64,000 bases of DNA from Streptomyces flaveolus (GCF_014648815.1 NZ_BMRV01000001.1:682001-746000), one strand, 5' to 3'; counted from the stretch's first letter, positions 39,108 through 46,627 are shown. The notes: generated from the letters alone by a model not told the origin. Numbers and translations are program-made.

Positions 39108-39527
39108 GTGACCGGGACCATGCACACCAGGCCTGTGCACGACGAGCACCACTCCGTGGGCGAACTCGTCGGTCAGGCCACCGAACAGCTCTCCCGGCTC
39201 GTGCGCCAGGAAGTGGCCCTTGCCAAGGTGGAGCTGGCCGAGAAGGGCAAGCGCGTCGGGCGCGGCGGCGGAATGCTCGGTGCCGCGGGCGCCATCGCCT
39301 ACGTGGGCCTGTTCGCCCTGGCCGGCACGGCCACCGCCGCACTCTCGCTGGCGCTGCCCGTCTGGGCCGCGGCACTCATCGTGACGGCGGTGCTCTTCGT
39401 GATCGCGGGCATCCTGGCCATGACCGGCCGCGCCCAGCTCCGCCGGGCCGCACCCCCCACGCCCGAGCAGACCCTCGGCAGTGTCAGGGCCGACGTGGAC
39501 GAGATCAGGGAAAGGGCGCATCGATGA
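39108..39527 (+). CDS. Holin-X/DUF1469-type membrane protein
   Basis: A 139-residue protein from GTG 39108 with GAGGAGG upstream. An amphipathic N-terminal helix (VGELVGQATEQLSRLVRQEVALAKVELAEKG, about residues 17-47) precedes two membrane helices with a short turn. It matches the actinobacterial phage-holin superfamily III pattern; these are usually chromosomal envelope proteins rather than phage lysis proteins. The stop overlaps the next gene (ATGA). Confidence 0.88.
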   Translation: MTGTMHTRPVHDEHHSVGELVGQATEQLSRLVRQEVALAKVELAEKGKRVGRGGGMLGAAGAIAYVGLFALAGTATAALSLALPVWAAALIVTAVLFVIAGILAMTGRAQLRRAAPPTPEQTLGSVRADVDEIRERAHR

Positions 39528-39997
39528 CCGACGCGACGAGCGGAGACGGCGCGAGGACCGGCTCCACCGCGCAGCCGACCGGCGGGGCCAAGGGGCCCGA
39601 CGAGCTGCGACGGCAGATCGAACAGACCCGCAGCCAGCTCGGCGACACCGTGGAGGAGCTGGCGGGGAAGGCGGACGTGAAGGGCCGCGCCAAGGCCCGG
39701 GCCGCCGACCTCAGGGACAAGGCCGGTGCCATGACCGTGCAGCTGCGCAGCTCCGCCGCGCAGGCCGGTCACAGCGTGCAGGACAAGGCGAGCCGCGCAG
39801 GTCACACCGTGCACGACAAGGCGGACCGGGCCGGTCACACCGCCCAGCACCAGGCCCGGCAGCGGGTGCCCGAGCGGGTGCGCGGCGTGGTCCAGGCCGG
39901 GATGCGGCATCCGCGTCCGGTGCTCGTCGCCGGCGCGGCGGCCGGTGCGGTGGTCGCGGCGGGTGTGCTGCGGCGCCGGCGGCACGGGCACTGCTGA
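39524..39997 (+). CDS. DUF3618 protein with AGH repeats
   Basis: A 157-residue protein. PDELRRQIEQTRSQLGDTVEEL is the DUF3618 motif. Next come amphipathic 11-residue repeats (AGHSVQDKASR, AGHTVHDKADR, AGHTAQHQARQ), LEA-like in character. A single C-terminal membrane segment precedes the basic end RRRRHGHC. It pairs with the preceding holin-like protein in many actinomycetes, probably as an envelope complex of unknown role. Confidence 0.85.
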   Translation: MTDATSGDGARTGSTAQPTGGAKGPDELRRQIEQTRSQLGDTVEELAGKADVKGRAKARAADLRDKAGAMTVQLRSSAAQAGHSVQDKASRAGHTVHDKADRAGHTAQHQARQRVPERVRGVVQAGMRHPRPVLVAGAAAGAVVAAGVLRRRRHGHC

Positions 39998-40012
39998 TTC
40001 CGGAGACGGCGC

Positions 40013-40044
40013 GACGAGGGGGCCCCTGCGCGGGGCCCCTCGTC
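40013..40044 (+). terminator. Hairpin after DUF3618 gene
   Basis: A 13-bp stem GACGAGGGG(G)CCCC / GGGGCCCCTCGTC with one bulged G and a 5-nt loop, 16 nt after the stop. Confidence 0.75.
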
Positions 40045-40075
40045 GTTCCTGTTCCGATGCCGTCGGTCCGGGGTT

Positions 40076-40097
40076 GACCTCAACCTTGGTCGAGGTC
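40076..40097. promoter_or_regulatory. SoxR-like box
   Basis: The near-perfect dyad GACCTCAAC-CTTG-GTCGAGGTC has one mismatch in each 9-nt arm pair. It matches the known SoxR half-site pattern CCTCAA(C/G)...(C/G)TTGAGG and overlaps a TTGACC hexamer (40074-40079), as expected of a MerR-type promoter. It lies 48-69 bp before the ABM gene. The -10 hexamer is not clear. Confidence 0.7.
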
Positions 40098-40144
40098 GGA
40101 GGGTGGTGCGTGCACCCGACGACCACCGATCAGTGGAGGCCGGC

Positions 40145-40849
40145 ATGACCCGCCGTACCGACGCACACCCCGAACTCGCCCGCCCCGGCGCGCGGGCACC
40201 CTTCTTCAGCACCTGGCGCGTCGGCACCCCCCTGCGGCAGCGGCAGACCGTCGACGCCATCGCCCGCACCTGGCAGCACCGTCCCTGGCCCGCCGGCGAC
40301 CTGCTGAGCTACCACGTCTACACCGGCCACGACGGCAGCACACTTCTGCACCACTCGCAGTGGGCGAGCGAGCAGGCGTACGAGGCCTTCGTCAAGACGC
40401 ACCGGCAGGAGCGCGTCGACGAGATCGACACCGCCGTGCCGGGCATCGAACGGCTGGGACTCGGCCGGTACCGGCGCCACGGCAGTCGGGAGCGCCAGGC
40501 CGGGGACACCCGGGTCCCCGGCCTGATCGTGACCGTCCGGATCGACTTCGCCCAGGACGCGGCGGAGCGCCGCGGCGACTGGGTCGACCTCGTGCTCGAG
40601 GCGCTCGCCGACGACCCGGTGGGGCACCGCGGCCTGATCTCGGCCCACTTCCACCTGAGCACCGACGGCACCCATGTGCTGAACTACGCCGAGTGGGAGA
40701 GCGCCCACGCCTACGACGCCGCCCTGGCCGCGCCGGGCGAGGGCATCGGCGCGGCCACCGACCAGTGGGACCGGGTGCGGACCCATCCGGACGTACGGGG
40801 CTTCACCGGCAGCCGGTACGACCACGCCCTCGGCCTGACGCCCGGGTAG
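40145..40849 (+). CDS. Tandem antibiotic-biosynthesis-monooxygenase (ABM) domain protein
   Basis: A 234-residue protein with two ferredoxin-like ABM halves (about residues 15-110 and 125-225). Each has the strand-end pattern LLHHSQWASEQAYEAF / VLNYAEWESAHAYDAA. ABM proteins act as quinone/polyketide oxygenases or haem-degrading-like enzymes. One S. coelicolor SoxR target is described as an ABM-type monooxygenase, and the SoxR-like box upstream fits that. The substrate is not known; a role against redox-active pigments is inferred. Confidence 0.85.
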   Translation: MTRRTDAHPELARPGARAPFFSTWRVGTPLRQRQTVDAIARTWQHRPWPAGDLLSYHVYTGHDGSTLLHHSQWASEQAYEAFVKTHRQERVDEIDTAVPGIERLGLGRYRRHGSRERQAGDTRVPGLIVTVRIDFAQDAAERRGDWVDLVLEALADDPVGHRGLISAHFHLSTDGTHVLNYAEWESAHAYDAALAAPGEGIGAATDQWDRVRTHPDVRGFTGSRYDHALGLTPG

Positions 40850-40860
40850 GCCCCCTGCCG

Positions 40861-42687
40861 CTACGGACGGAAGCGCAGCACCTGCGGGTCGTGGTCGCTG
40901 ATCTGGTCGGGGAACTCGGCGTTGATGTGCACGCTGTCGTAGGACAGGTGCCCGCTGCGCCGGATCGACGGGCTGACCAGGATCTGGTCCAGGACCTGGC
41001 TGTTGCCCTGGTAGACGTACGAGTAACGCTCGCTGCGCGGCAGGGACTTGACCGCCGACCACAGCGCGCCGTCGTCCTCCAGGATCTGCGCCGTCCCGGA
41101 GAACTCGAAGTCGTTGATGTCGCCGAGGGCGATGACGTCCGCGTTCTTCTGGGCGGCGAGGATCTCCTTGACGAAGGTGTTCACGGCCTTCGCCTGGGCG
41201 TGGCGCTGGATCTCCGAGCTGCGCACCGGCGGCTGGTACTGCGCGGTCAGGCCCTGGTCGCCGCCCTTGGAGTTGAAGTGGTTGGCGAGGACGAAGACCG
41301 TCCGGCCGCGGAAGACGAACTCGCCGGCCAGCGGCTTGCGGCTGTTCTCCCAGGCCGCGTTCGCCGGGTCGACGCGGCCGGGGGAGTGCGTGAGCACCGC
41401 CTTGCCGCGCACCTTCGCCACCCCGGTCGCGGTGGTCGCGTCGCCGGCCTCGCGGTCGGTGAAGGAGACCCGCTCCGGGTTGAACAGGAACGCCTGGCGG
41501 ATGTTGCCGCCGGGCTCGCCGCCGTCCGCCCTGTCGACCGGGTCGATGCCCCGCCACTCGTAGCGCGGGCCGCCCGCCGCGACGATCGCGTCGATCAGCT
41601 TGCCGACCGTCACGTCGGCGGCCACCGTGCCGTCGTCCTTGGCGCCGTTGTTGTCCTGGATCTCCTCCAGGGACACGATGTCGGGCGACTTCAGGTGGTG
41701 CACGATCGCGTCGGCGTGCGCGGCGAAGGTGGCGTCGGACGGGTCGAGGTTCTCGACGTTGTACGTGGCCACCGCCAGCTCGCGGTCGCTCTGCGCCCGC
41801 GTCGACTCACGCTCGGTGCCCCCGCTCCGCAGGGCGCCGATCTCGCTCGCGACCAGCGTGTAGCCGCCGAACTGGTTGTAGTCCAGCGGGCCGGCGGTCG
41901 TGCCGGCGAGGGTGTCGCCGACGGTGGCGGCGGGGAAGTCGGCCGGCTTGCCCAGGGACTGGATCTGGAGCCGGCCGGTGTTCTGGGAGTCGTAGGAGCC
42001 GTAGACCGTGCCGCCGCGGCGGTCGGCGTTCTCCCACGGCTTCACCGTGACCCACAGCTCGGTGTACGGGTCGGAGGCGCCGACCACGCGGGCGTCGGCG
42101 ACCCGGACGTTCATGCCCTCCAGGGACTCGTAGTAGTCCAGGGCGTACTGCTCCGGGTGCAGCGGCAGGGCGTTGACCGAGCCGTTCGCGGCCGGGTCGC
42201 CCTCGGGGGCGTAGTCGCGCGGCACGGACCGGGCGGAGACGGTCGTCGCGGCCGGGACCGCGTTGCCGCTCGAGACGACGGTGACCGTCGGGCGGGTGAT
42301 CTCGGTCAGCGACTGGTTGCCGGACGAGGTGCCGCCCGGGACGAACTCCGAGACCGTGCCGGAGACGGTGACCGCGTCACCGACGGCGACCTTCGGGGTG
42401 GAGCTCGTGAAGACGAAGACGCCCTCACTGGTGGCCGGATCCGCGTCCGGCTGGGAGTCCTGCATCCAGAAGCCTCTGGAGGAGCCGTAGCCGCGGACGC
42501 CGGTGACGATTCCGGCCACGTCGGTGACCTGCCGTCCGGCGTACGGCGACAGCCGGGTCGTGCCCTGGATGTCGTGGATGCGCACCGAGTCGGCGTGCGC
42601 GGGCGAGGTGAGGACGACGGTGGACGCAGCCGAGCAGACGGCAGCGACGGTGAGCGCGGCGAGGCGCGCGGAGGACTTGCTGGCCAA
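40861..42687 (-). CDS. Secreted extracellular nuclease (ExeM/NucH-like)
   Basis: A 608-residue secreted protein. TTG 42687 is favoured by GGAGGG upstream and gives a clean signal peptide (ASKSSARLAALTVAAVCSAA, cleavage near PAHA). An N-terminal OB/lamin-tail-like part is followed by an endonuclease/exonuclease/phosphatase domain with VATYNVENLDPSD, DIVSLEEIQDNNG, VFVLANHFNSKGGD, VIALGDINDFEFSG and SDHDPQVLRF. It likely degrades extracellular DNA. It is convergent with the ABM gene, 11 bp apart. Confidence 0.92.
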   Translation of the reverse strand: MASKSSARLAALTVAAVCSAASTVVLTSPAHADSVRIHDIQGTTRLSPYAGRQVTDVAGIVTGVRGYGSSRGFWMQDSQPDADPATSEGVFVFTSSTPKVAVGDAVTVSGTVSEFVPGGTSSGNQSLTEITRPTVTVVSSGNAVPAATTVSARSVPRDYAPEGDPAANGSVNALPLHPEQYALDYYESLEGMNVRVADARVVGASDPYTELWVTVKPWENADRRGGTVYGSYDSQNTGRLQIQSLGKPADFPAATVGDTLAGTTAGPLDYNQFGGYTLVASEIGALRSGGTERESTRAQSDRELAVATYNVENLDPSDATFAAHADAIVHHLKSPDIVSLEEIQDNNGAKDDGTVAADVTVGKLIDAIVAAGGPRYEWRGIDPVDRADGGEPGGNIRQAFLFNPERVSFTDREAGDATTATGVAKVRGKAVLTHSPGRVDPANAAWENSRKPLAGEFVFRGRTVFVLANHFNSKGGDQGLTAQYQPPVRSSEIQRHAQAKAVNTFVKEILAAQKNADVIALGDINDFEFSGTAQILEDDGALWSAVKSLPRSERYSYVYQGNSQVLDQILVSPSIRRSGHLSYDSVHINAEFPDQISDHDPQVLRFRP

Positions 42688-42966
42688 CGGGATCCCTCCG
42701 GGGACGAGACAGAGCGCCGGGACGAGGGTGGGACGCGAGGGGCCCCAGGGTCCACGTGGACCTGAGTGAACACTTGTCCCCCCGCTTTCTACGCGCGTCA
42801 ATCTCCTGCCTGCTCAGGTCAGTTGTCAAGGTTTCGGCCATGTACGGCACCCGACGGGGAGATGAACCGGGCGGCATCGGTGGAAACCCGTCTAGGCTGA
42901 GCGGCTGAGCCGTACGGCGGTGAGGATGGCCGTACGGCGGTCGAGGCGCGCTAGGAGAATCAGCCG

Positions 42967-44394
42967 ATGTCAGACAGCTCCACCCTGCCGCCCGCACGGC
43001 TGCGACCCGAAGCGGAGCTGGCCCGCGACGCGCTGTCCACGCCGGTGCTCTCCCGGGCGGCCCGGCTCGCCCGCTGGGCCGGGCCGGACACCCGCGTCGA
43101 CGCCGGCGGCGGGCTCGTCGAGGAGCAGCTGCCGGCCGCGGCCGAGCTGCTCGGGCTGACCGGGGACGACGCCGCGGCCTACGCGAGCGAGGCGTGGCGG
43201 ATCGCGGTGGACACCGGGCTGGTGGAGATCACCGACGAGGAGCAGGGCACCGTCACCACGGGCGAGGACCTCGCCCTGCTCACGGGCGGCTCCCCGCAGG
43301 ACGTGCTCGGCGTGTGGCTCACCGCACTGGAGACGGTGCTCGCCGACGCGAGCGTGCCCGACCTGGACGACATCGTCGACGCGATGGCCGAGGGCGGCGA
43401 GGTCGACCTGTCGTCCCTCGGCTGGGACCCCGAGTCCGAGGCGGAGTTCCTCGACGGCGTGCTCGGCAACCTGTACCTGCTCACCGTCGGCGAGGACGGG
43501 TCCGACGACACCCCCGTGCCGCTGCCGGCGCTGGCCGCGTCCGTCATCGTGCCCAGCGACATGGGCGAGCCCACCAACGACGTCCTGGAGCAGGTCTCCG
43601 ACGCGATGATGCGGCTGGACGACCAGTTCCGGCTGCTGGAGCCCGTCGGCCTCGTCACCTACCAGCCGGTGGACGAGGCGCTGATGGCCGACGCGGACGA
43701 GGAACCCGCGGCGCCCGTCGACGAGGCCGACGTCGCCCGCTACGGCATGGTCCGGCTCACCCCGCTCGGGCTGTACGCGCTGCGCACCCGGCTGCTGGAG
43801 GCCGGCTTCGAGGCACCCGCCGTCGGGGACCTCGCCGACAAGGGCGCCGACGCGCTGCTGGACGGCACGGCGTCCTTCCCGCCGGTGTCGGCCCACGCCG
43901 AGACCGAGCTGTGGCTGGCCCACCGCGAACCGCTCGCCGCGGCGCGCGAACTGCTGGCCGCGGCCCGCGGCTCGGACGCCGGCGCGCCCCTGCGCCGACT
44001 GCGCTGCCAGCAGGCGCTGTCCCTGGTCGGCGCCGGGGCCGAGCCCGCGCTGCGGGAGGTCCTCGACGACGCGGAACTCGGGGGGCTGGCCCGGGTCTGG
44101 CTGACCGAGCACGGGGCGCGGGACGTGCCCGCACCGCCGCAGGAGATGGTCTTCTGGCTGACCATCGACACGGTCGCTGCGCAGCTCGCCGCCGAGGGGA
44201 ACTCCGAGGAACTGCGGGCCCTCGTGCAGGGGCTGGCCATGCAGCACAGCGGGTTCTTCGACACCGCCTGGCGGGTCGGGCACCCGGCCACGGCGGACGT
44301 CCTGGAGGCGATGGGGCGGCTGCACCCCGACAAGAAGGTGGCCAAGGAAGCGCGCAAGGCGGCGTTCAAGGCGAGGTCGCAGCACGGGGGTTGA
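42967..44394 (+). CDS. Conserved hypothetical protein, 475 residues
   Basis: A large acidic, Ala/Leu/Asp-rich protein without membrane segments. It is mostly helical, with a GFFDTAWRVGHPATADVLEAMG segment and a basic tail KVAKEARKAAFKARSQ near the C-terminus. The latter part (residues ~300-475) has the look of HEAT-like helical repeats. No catalytic motif was recognised. ATG 42967 follows AGGAGA at 42953-42958. Confidence 0.8.
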   Translation: MSDSSTLPPARLRPEAELARDALSTPVLSRAARLARWAGPDTRVDAGGGLVEEQLPAAAELLGLTGDDAAAYASEAWRIAVDTGLVEITDEEQGTVTTGEDLALLTGGSPQDVLGVWLTALETVLADASVPDLDDIVDAMAEGGEVDLSSLGWDPESEAEFLDGVLGNLYLLTVGEDGSDDTPVPLPALAASVIVPSDMGEPTNDVLEQVSDAMMRLDDQFRLLEPVGLVTYQPVDEALMADADEEPAAPVDEADVARYGMVRLTPLGLYALRTRLLEAGFEAPAVGDLADKGADALLDGTASFPPVSAHAETELWLAHREPLAAARELLAAARGSDAGAPLRRLRCQQALSLVGAGAEPALREVLDDAELGGLARVWLTEHGARDVPAPPQEMVFWLTIDTVAAQLAAEGNSEELRALVQGLAMQHSGFFDTAWRVGHPATADVLEAMGRLHPDKKVAKEARKAAFKARSQHGG

Positions 44395-44445
44395 GCGGGC
44401 CTGGGCGACCGGGGTGTCCCGGAGCCCTTGGTCCGGCGGACCGGC

Positions 44446-44519
44446 GGGTGGGTGACGCGGCCCGGCGCCTGCGCGGTGCCCCGTGCTGCCGCGGGTGCCG
44501 GGTGGGTGACGCGGCCCGG
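44446..44519. repeat. Two direct repeats of GGGTGGGTGACGCGGCCCGG
   Basis: Identical 20-bp units at 44446-44465 and 44500-44519 (54-bp period) lie in the 326-bp non-coding gap before the phosphatase gene. Otherwise this gap holds only the PHO-box-like repeat and a ribosome site. Confidence 0.6.
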
Positions 44520-44625
44520 TGCTTGCCGGGCGCCGCAGCGCCCGCCCGTGCTGCGCTTGGCGGCACCCATGCCCGCGGTTGTGGCCCCCCGTGCGGATTC
44601 ACTCAAGTGGGCAGGGGGGCGTCGT

Positions 44626-44652
44626 GTTCAGTTCAGCTGGTGTTCAGACGCG
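44626..44652 (+). promoter_or_regulatory. PHO-box-like GTTCA repeats
   Basis: GTTCA occurs at 44626, 44631 and 44642. The last two are spaced exactly 11 bp, the repeat period of Streptomyces PhoP direct-repeat units (GTTCACC-type). It lies ~75 bp before the ATG of a PhoX-like phosphatase, the expected type of target. Confidence 0.5.
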
Positions 44653-44720
44653 GGCGACAGCGTGACGCCGAACCGAGGTCCGCCACCCTCCACGGCACGC
44701 TCATCGTCACAGGAGACACC

Positions 44721-46175
44721 ATGTCGCTCACCCGCAGGGACTTCGCCAGCCGATCCGCACTCACCGGTGCCGGAGTCGTGCTGGCGGGCAGTGTCGGCGC
44801 CCTCGCCACCGCCCCGCAGGCCCTCGCGTCCACCGACACCGAGAGCGCGGAGGCGCACGGCCACGGCCACGACCACGGCGGGGTCGGCTACGGACCGCTG
44901 GTCCCCGACCCGGACGGCATCCTCGCCCTGCCCGCCGGCTTCCGGTACGACATCGTCACGTACAGCGGCCGGACCAAGCTGGAGACGGGCGAGTACACCC
45001 CCTCCAACCACGACGGCACCGCCACCTTCGAGGGCCCGCGGGGCGCCACCCTCCTCGTCAACAACCACGAACTCGGCGGCCCCCGCACCAAGTGGGACCA
45101 CCCGGTGCCGCTCACCGAGGGCCTGGTCTACGACCCGGCGGCCGCCGGCGGCTGCACGGTCGTCGAGGTCCGCCGCGGCGGCCACGTCGCCGAGTGGGTC
45201 GGCATCGCGGGCACCGCCACCAACTGCGCGGGCGGCAGCACCCCGTGGGGCACCTGGCTGACCTGCGAGGAGACCGAGGACAAGGCCGGCAAGAACGGCA
45301 TGACCAAGGACCACGGCTACGTCTTCGAGGTCGACCCCGAGGACCGCCGCGCCAACCGGAACCCCAAGCCGATCAAGGCGCTTGGCCGCTACGCCCACGA
45401 GGCCGTCGTCATCGACCCCAAGCGCGGCCACGCGTACCTCACGGAGGACGCCTCCGGCCCCAACGGCCTGTTCTACCGCTGGACCCCGCCGGAGGGCTTC
45501 CGGCACGGCCGGGGCCGGCTGCGCACCCTCGCCGACGACGCCGGCGTCCTCGAGGCGTTCAAGTGCTTCGACTCCGGCGGCAAGTTCGTCGACGACCTCT
45601 CCCGCGCCACGAAGACCGGCACGGTCTACGGCGTCGACTGGGTCGAGGTCCCCGACCGTGACGCGAAGACCACGTCCGTGCGCAAGCAGTTCACCGACGG
45701 CCAGGTCACCCGCGCCCGCAAGCTGGAGGGCATGTGGTGGGCCGACGGCGGCGCCTACGTCGTCTCCTCCTTCGCCCGTGAAGAGAGCCCCCGGCCGCAC
45801 GACGGCCAGGTCTGGTTCTACGACCCCAAGCGCCGCACCCTCACCCTGAAGGTCCTCCTCGGCGTCAACCCCGACCCCTCCGCCGACGGTGCCTTCGACG
45901 GCCCCGACAACATCACCGTCTCGCCCTACGGCGGCCTCGTCATCGCCGAGGACGGCGACGGCGTCCAGCACCTGTTCGGCGCCACGGACAGCGGCCGTAC
46001 CTACCCCATCGCCCGCAACGAGCTGAACATCGGGTCCGAAGAGGAGCCCGAGTACAGCGAATTCACCGGCGTCACCTTCTCGCCCGACGGCCGGACCCTG
46101 TACGCCAACATCCAGACGCCCGGCATCATGCTCGCCATCACCGGGCCGTGGAAGCGGCAGAAGCGCGGCAATTAA
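44721..46175 (+). CDS. PhoX-like (DUF839) secreted phosphatase, Tat substrate
   Basis: A 484-residue protein from ATG 44721 with AGGAGA at 44711-44716. It has a twin-arginine signal SLTRRDFASRSALTGAG and a His-rich linker (HGHGHDHGG). The DUF839/PhoX beta-propeller body shows LLVNNHELGGPRTKW, GTWLTCEETEDKAGK, GRYAHEAVVIDP and PDNITVSPYGGLVIAEDGDG, the metal-binding Glu/Asn/Asp segments of PhoX. It is a likely calcium/iron phosphatase that scavenges phosphate, in line with the PHO-box-like repeat. Confidence 0.88.
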   Translation: MSLTRRDFASRSALTGAGVVLAGSVGALATAPQALASTDTESAEAHGHGHDHGGVGYGPLVPDPDGILALPAGFRYDIVTYSGRTKLETGEYTPSNHDGTATFEGPRGATLLVNNHELGGPRTKWDHPVPLTEGLVYDPAAAGGCTVVEVRRGGHVAEWVGIAGTATNCAGGSTPWGTWLTCEETEDKAGKNGMTKDHGYVFEVDPEDRRANRNPKPIKALGRYAHEAVVIDPKRGHAYLTEDASGPNGLFYRWTPPEGFRHGRGRLRTLADDAGVLEAFKCFDSGGKFVDDLSRATKTGTVYGVDWVEVPDRDAKTTSVRKQFTDGQVTRARKLEGMWWADGGAYVVSSFAREESPRPHDGQVWFYDPKRRTLTLKVLLGVNPDPSADGAFDGPDNITVSPYGGLVIAEDGDGVQHLFGATDSGRTYPIARNELNIGSEEEPEYSEFTGVTFSPDGRTLYANIQTPGIMLAITGPWKRQKRGN

Positions 46176-46204
46176 TTCGCTCGCCCGACCGGTGGCCGCC
46201 CTTT

Positions 46205-46217
46205 TAGAGTGATGCAC
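46205..46217 (+). promoter_or_regulatory. Candidate -10 (TAGAGT) for the Y RNA array
   Basis: TAGAGT at 46205-46210 fits TANNNT. Transcription starting about 7 nt downstream would begin at the first base of the first Y-like hairpin (46218). No convincing -35 was found. Confidence 0.4.
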
Positions 46218-46353
46218 GTCCAGGTGCGAAGGCAGGACCTACTTCCACTCATAATGGGGCGGTCACGGGTTCGAGTCCCGTCTCCGGCGCAACGCGCCGG
46301 TGTAGCTCAGGGGTTAGAGCACCTTGTCGGTTCCGCCGACCTGAACTCTGGAC
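46218..46353 (+). ncRNA. Y RNA-like RNA 1 with permuted tRNA mimic
   Basis: The basal stem GTCCAG (46218-46223) / CTGGAC (46348-46353) is followed by a conserved internal loop (GTGCGAA left; GACCTGAACT right). Next is the helix GGCAGGACC (46231-46239) / GGTTCCGCC (46329-46337) with one A-C mismatch. It is topped by a tRNA-like module in permuted order: anticodon-stem-like ATGGGG/CCTTGT, variable CGGTC, T-arm ACGGG-TTCGAGT-CCCGT, acceptor strands closed by the loop AAC (46291-46293), TA, and D-arm GCTC-AGGGGTTA-GAGC. This is the YrlA-type plan: ends at the anticodon side, acceptor closed. It lies upstream of the Ro protein gene. Confidence 0.8.
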
Positions 46354-46370
46354 ACCGAAAACTTCACGCA

Positions 46371-46445
46371 CCTCCCGGTGCGCGGGCCGCGGCTACTTCT
46401 TCTCGACAAAGAACCCGATGCCGCGGCCGACTTGATCTCGGGAGG
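46371..46445 (+). ncRNA. Y RNA-like RNA 2, compact hairpin without tRNA module
   Basis: The same scaffold as its neighbours: basal stem CCTCCCG / CGGGAGG, internal loop GTGCGCG (left) and GACTTGATCT (right), and helix GGCCGCGGC / GCCGCGGCC. The apex starts TACTTC, as in both neighbours, and folds into TTCTT/AAGAA. GGTGCG-to-TACTTC spacing is 17 nt in all three. The 3' strand of the basal stem can alternatively pair with 46613-46620. Confidence 0.7.
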
Positions 46446-46458
46446 CGCAGCGAATGGC

Positions 46459-46602
46459 AGGGTGTCCGGTGCGCAGGCAGCGGATACTTCCTTGACCGGA
46501 ATGTTGCGGGGTTCGAATCCTCGTCACCGACTTCGGGTCGGTGTAGCTCAATCGGCAGAGCGTCCGGATAGTCCCGTCGCCGATTCCGACCTCGGGCACC
46601 CT
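46459..46602 (+). ncRNA. Y RNA-like RNA 3 with permuted tRNA mimic
   Basis: The basal stem AGGGTGTCCG (46459-46468) / CGGGCACCCT (46593-46602) can lengthen outward through GCGAA/TTCGC and GGGAGGCG/CGCCTCCC to 46440-46620. The internal loop is GTGCGCA (left) and GATTCCGACCT (right). The helix GGCAGCGG / CCGTCGCC keeps the same A-C mismatch as RNA 1. The tRNA-like cap has CCGGA/TCCGG, variable ATGTTG, T-arm CGGGG-TTCGAAT-CCTCG, acceptor CACCGAC-TTCGG-GTCGGTG (closed), TA, D-arm GCTC-AATCGGCA-GAGC. A standard tRNA gene is excluded by the permuted order. Confidence 0.82.
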
Positions 46603-46627
46603 TCCTTCGCCACGCCTCCCTCCGGAC

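Noticed and set aside
39108..39527. Prophage lysis holin
   Set aside because: No endolysin or other phage genes are nearby; this actinobacterial holin-like family is usually a chromosomal envelope protein.
46254..46327. Ordinary tRNA gene (T-arm and D-arm consensus present)
   Set aside because: The D-arm comes after the T-arm, there is no anticodon loop between normal arms and the acceptor stem is closed by a 3-nt loop. It is a permuted mimic, not a tRNA.
46496..46567. Second ordinary tRNA gene
   Set aside because: Same permuted order; no 72-76-nt segment folds as a standard cloverleaf with a free 3' end.
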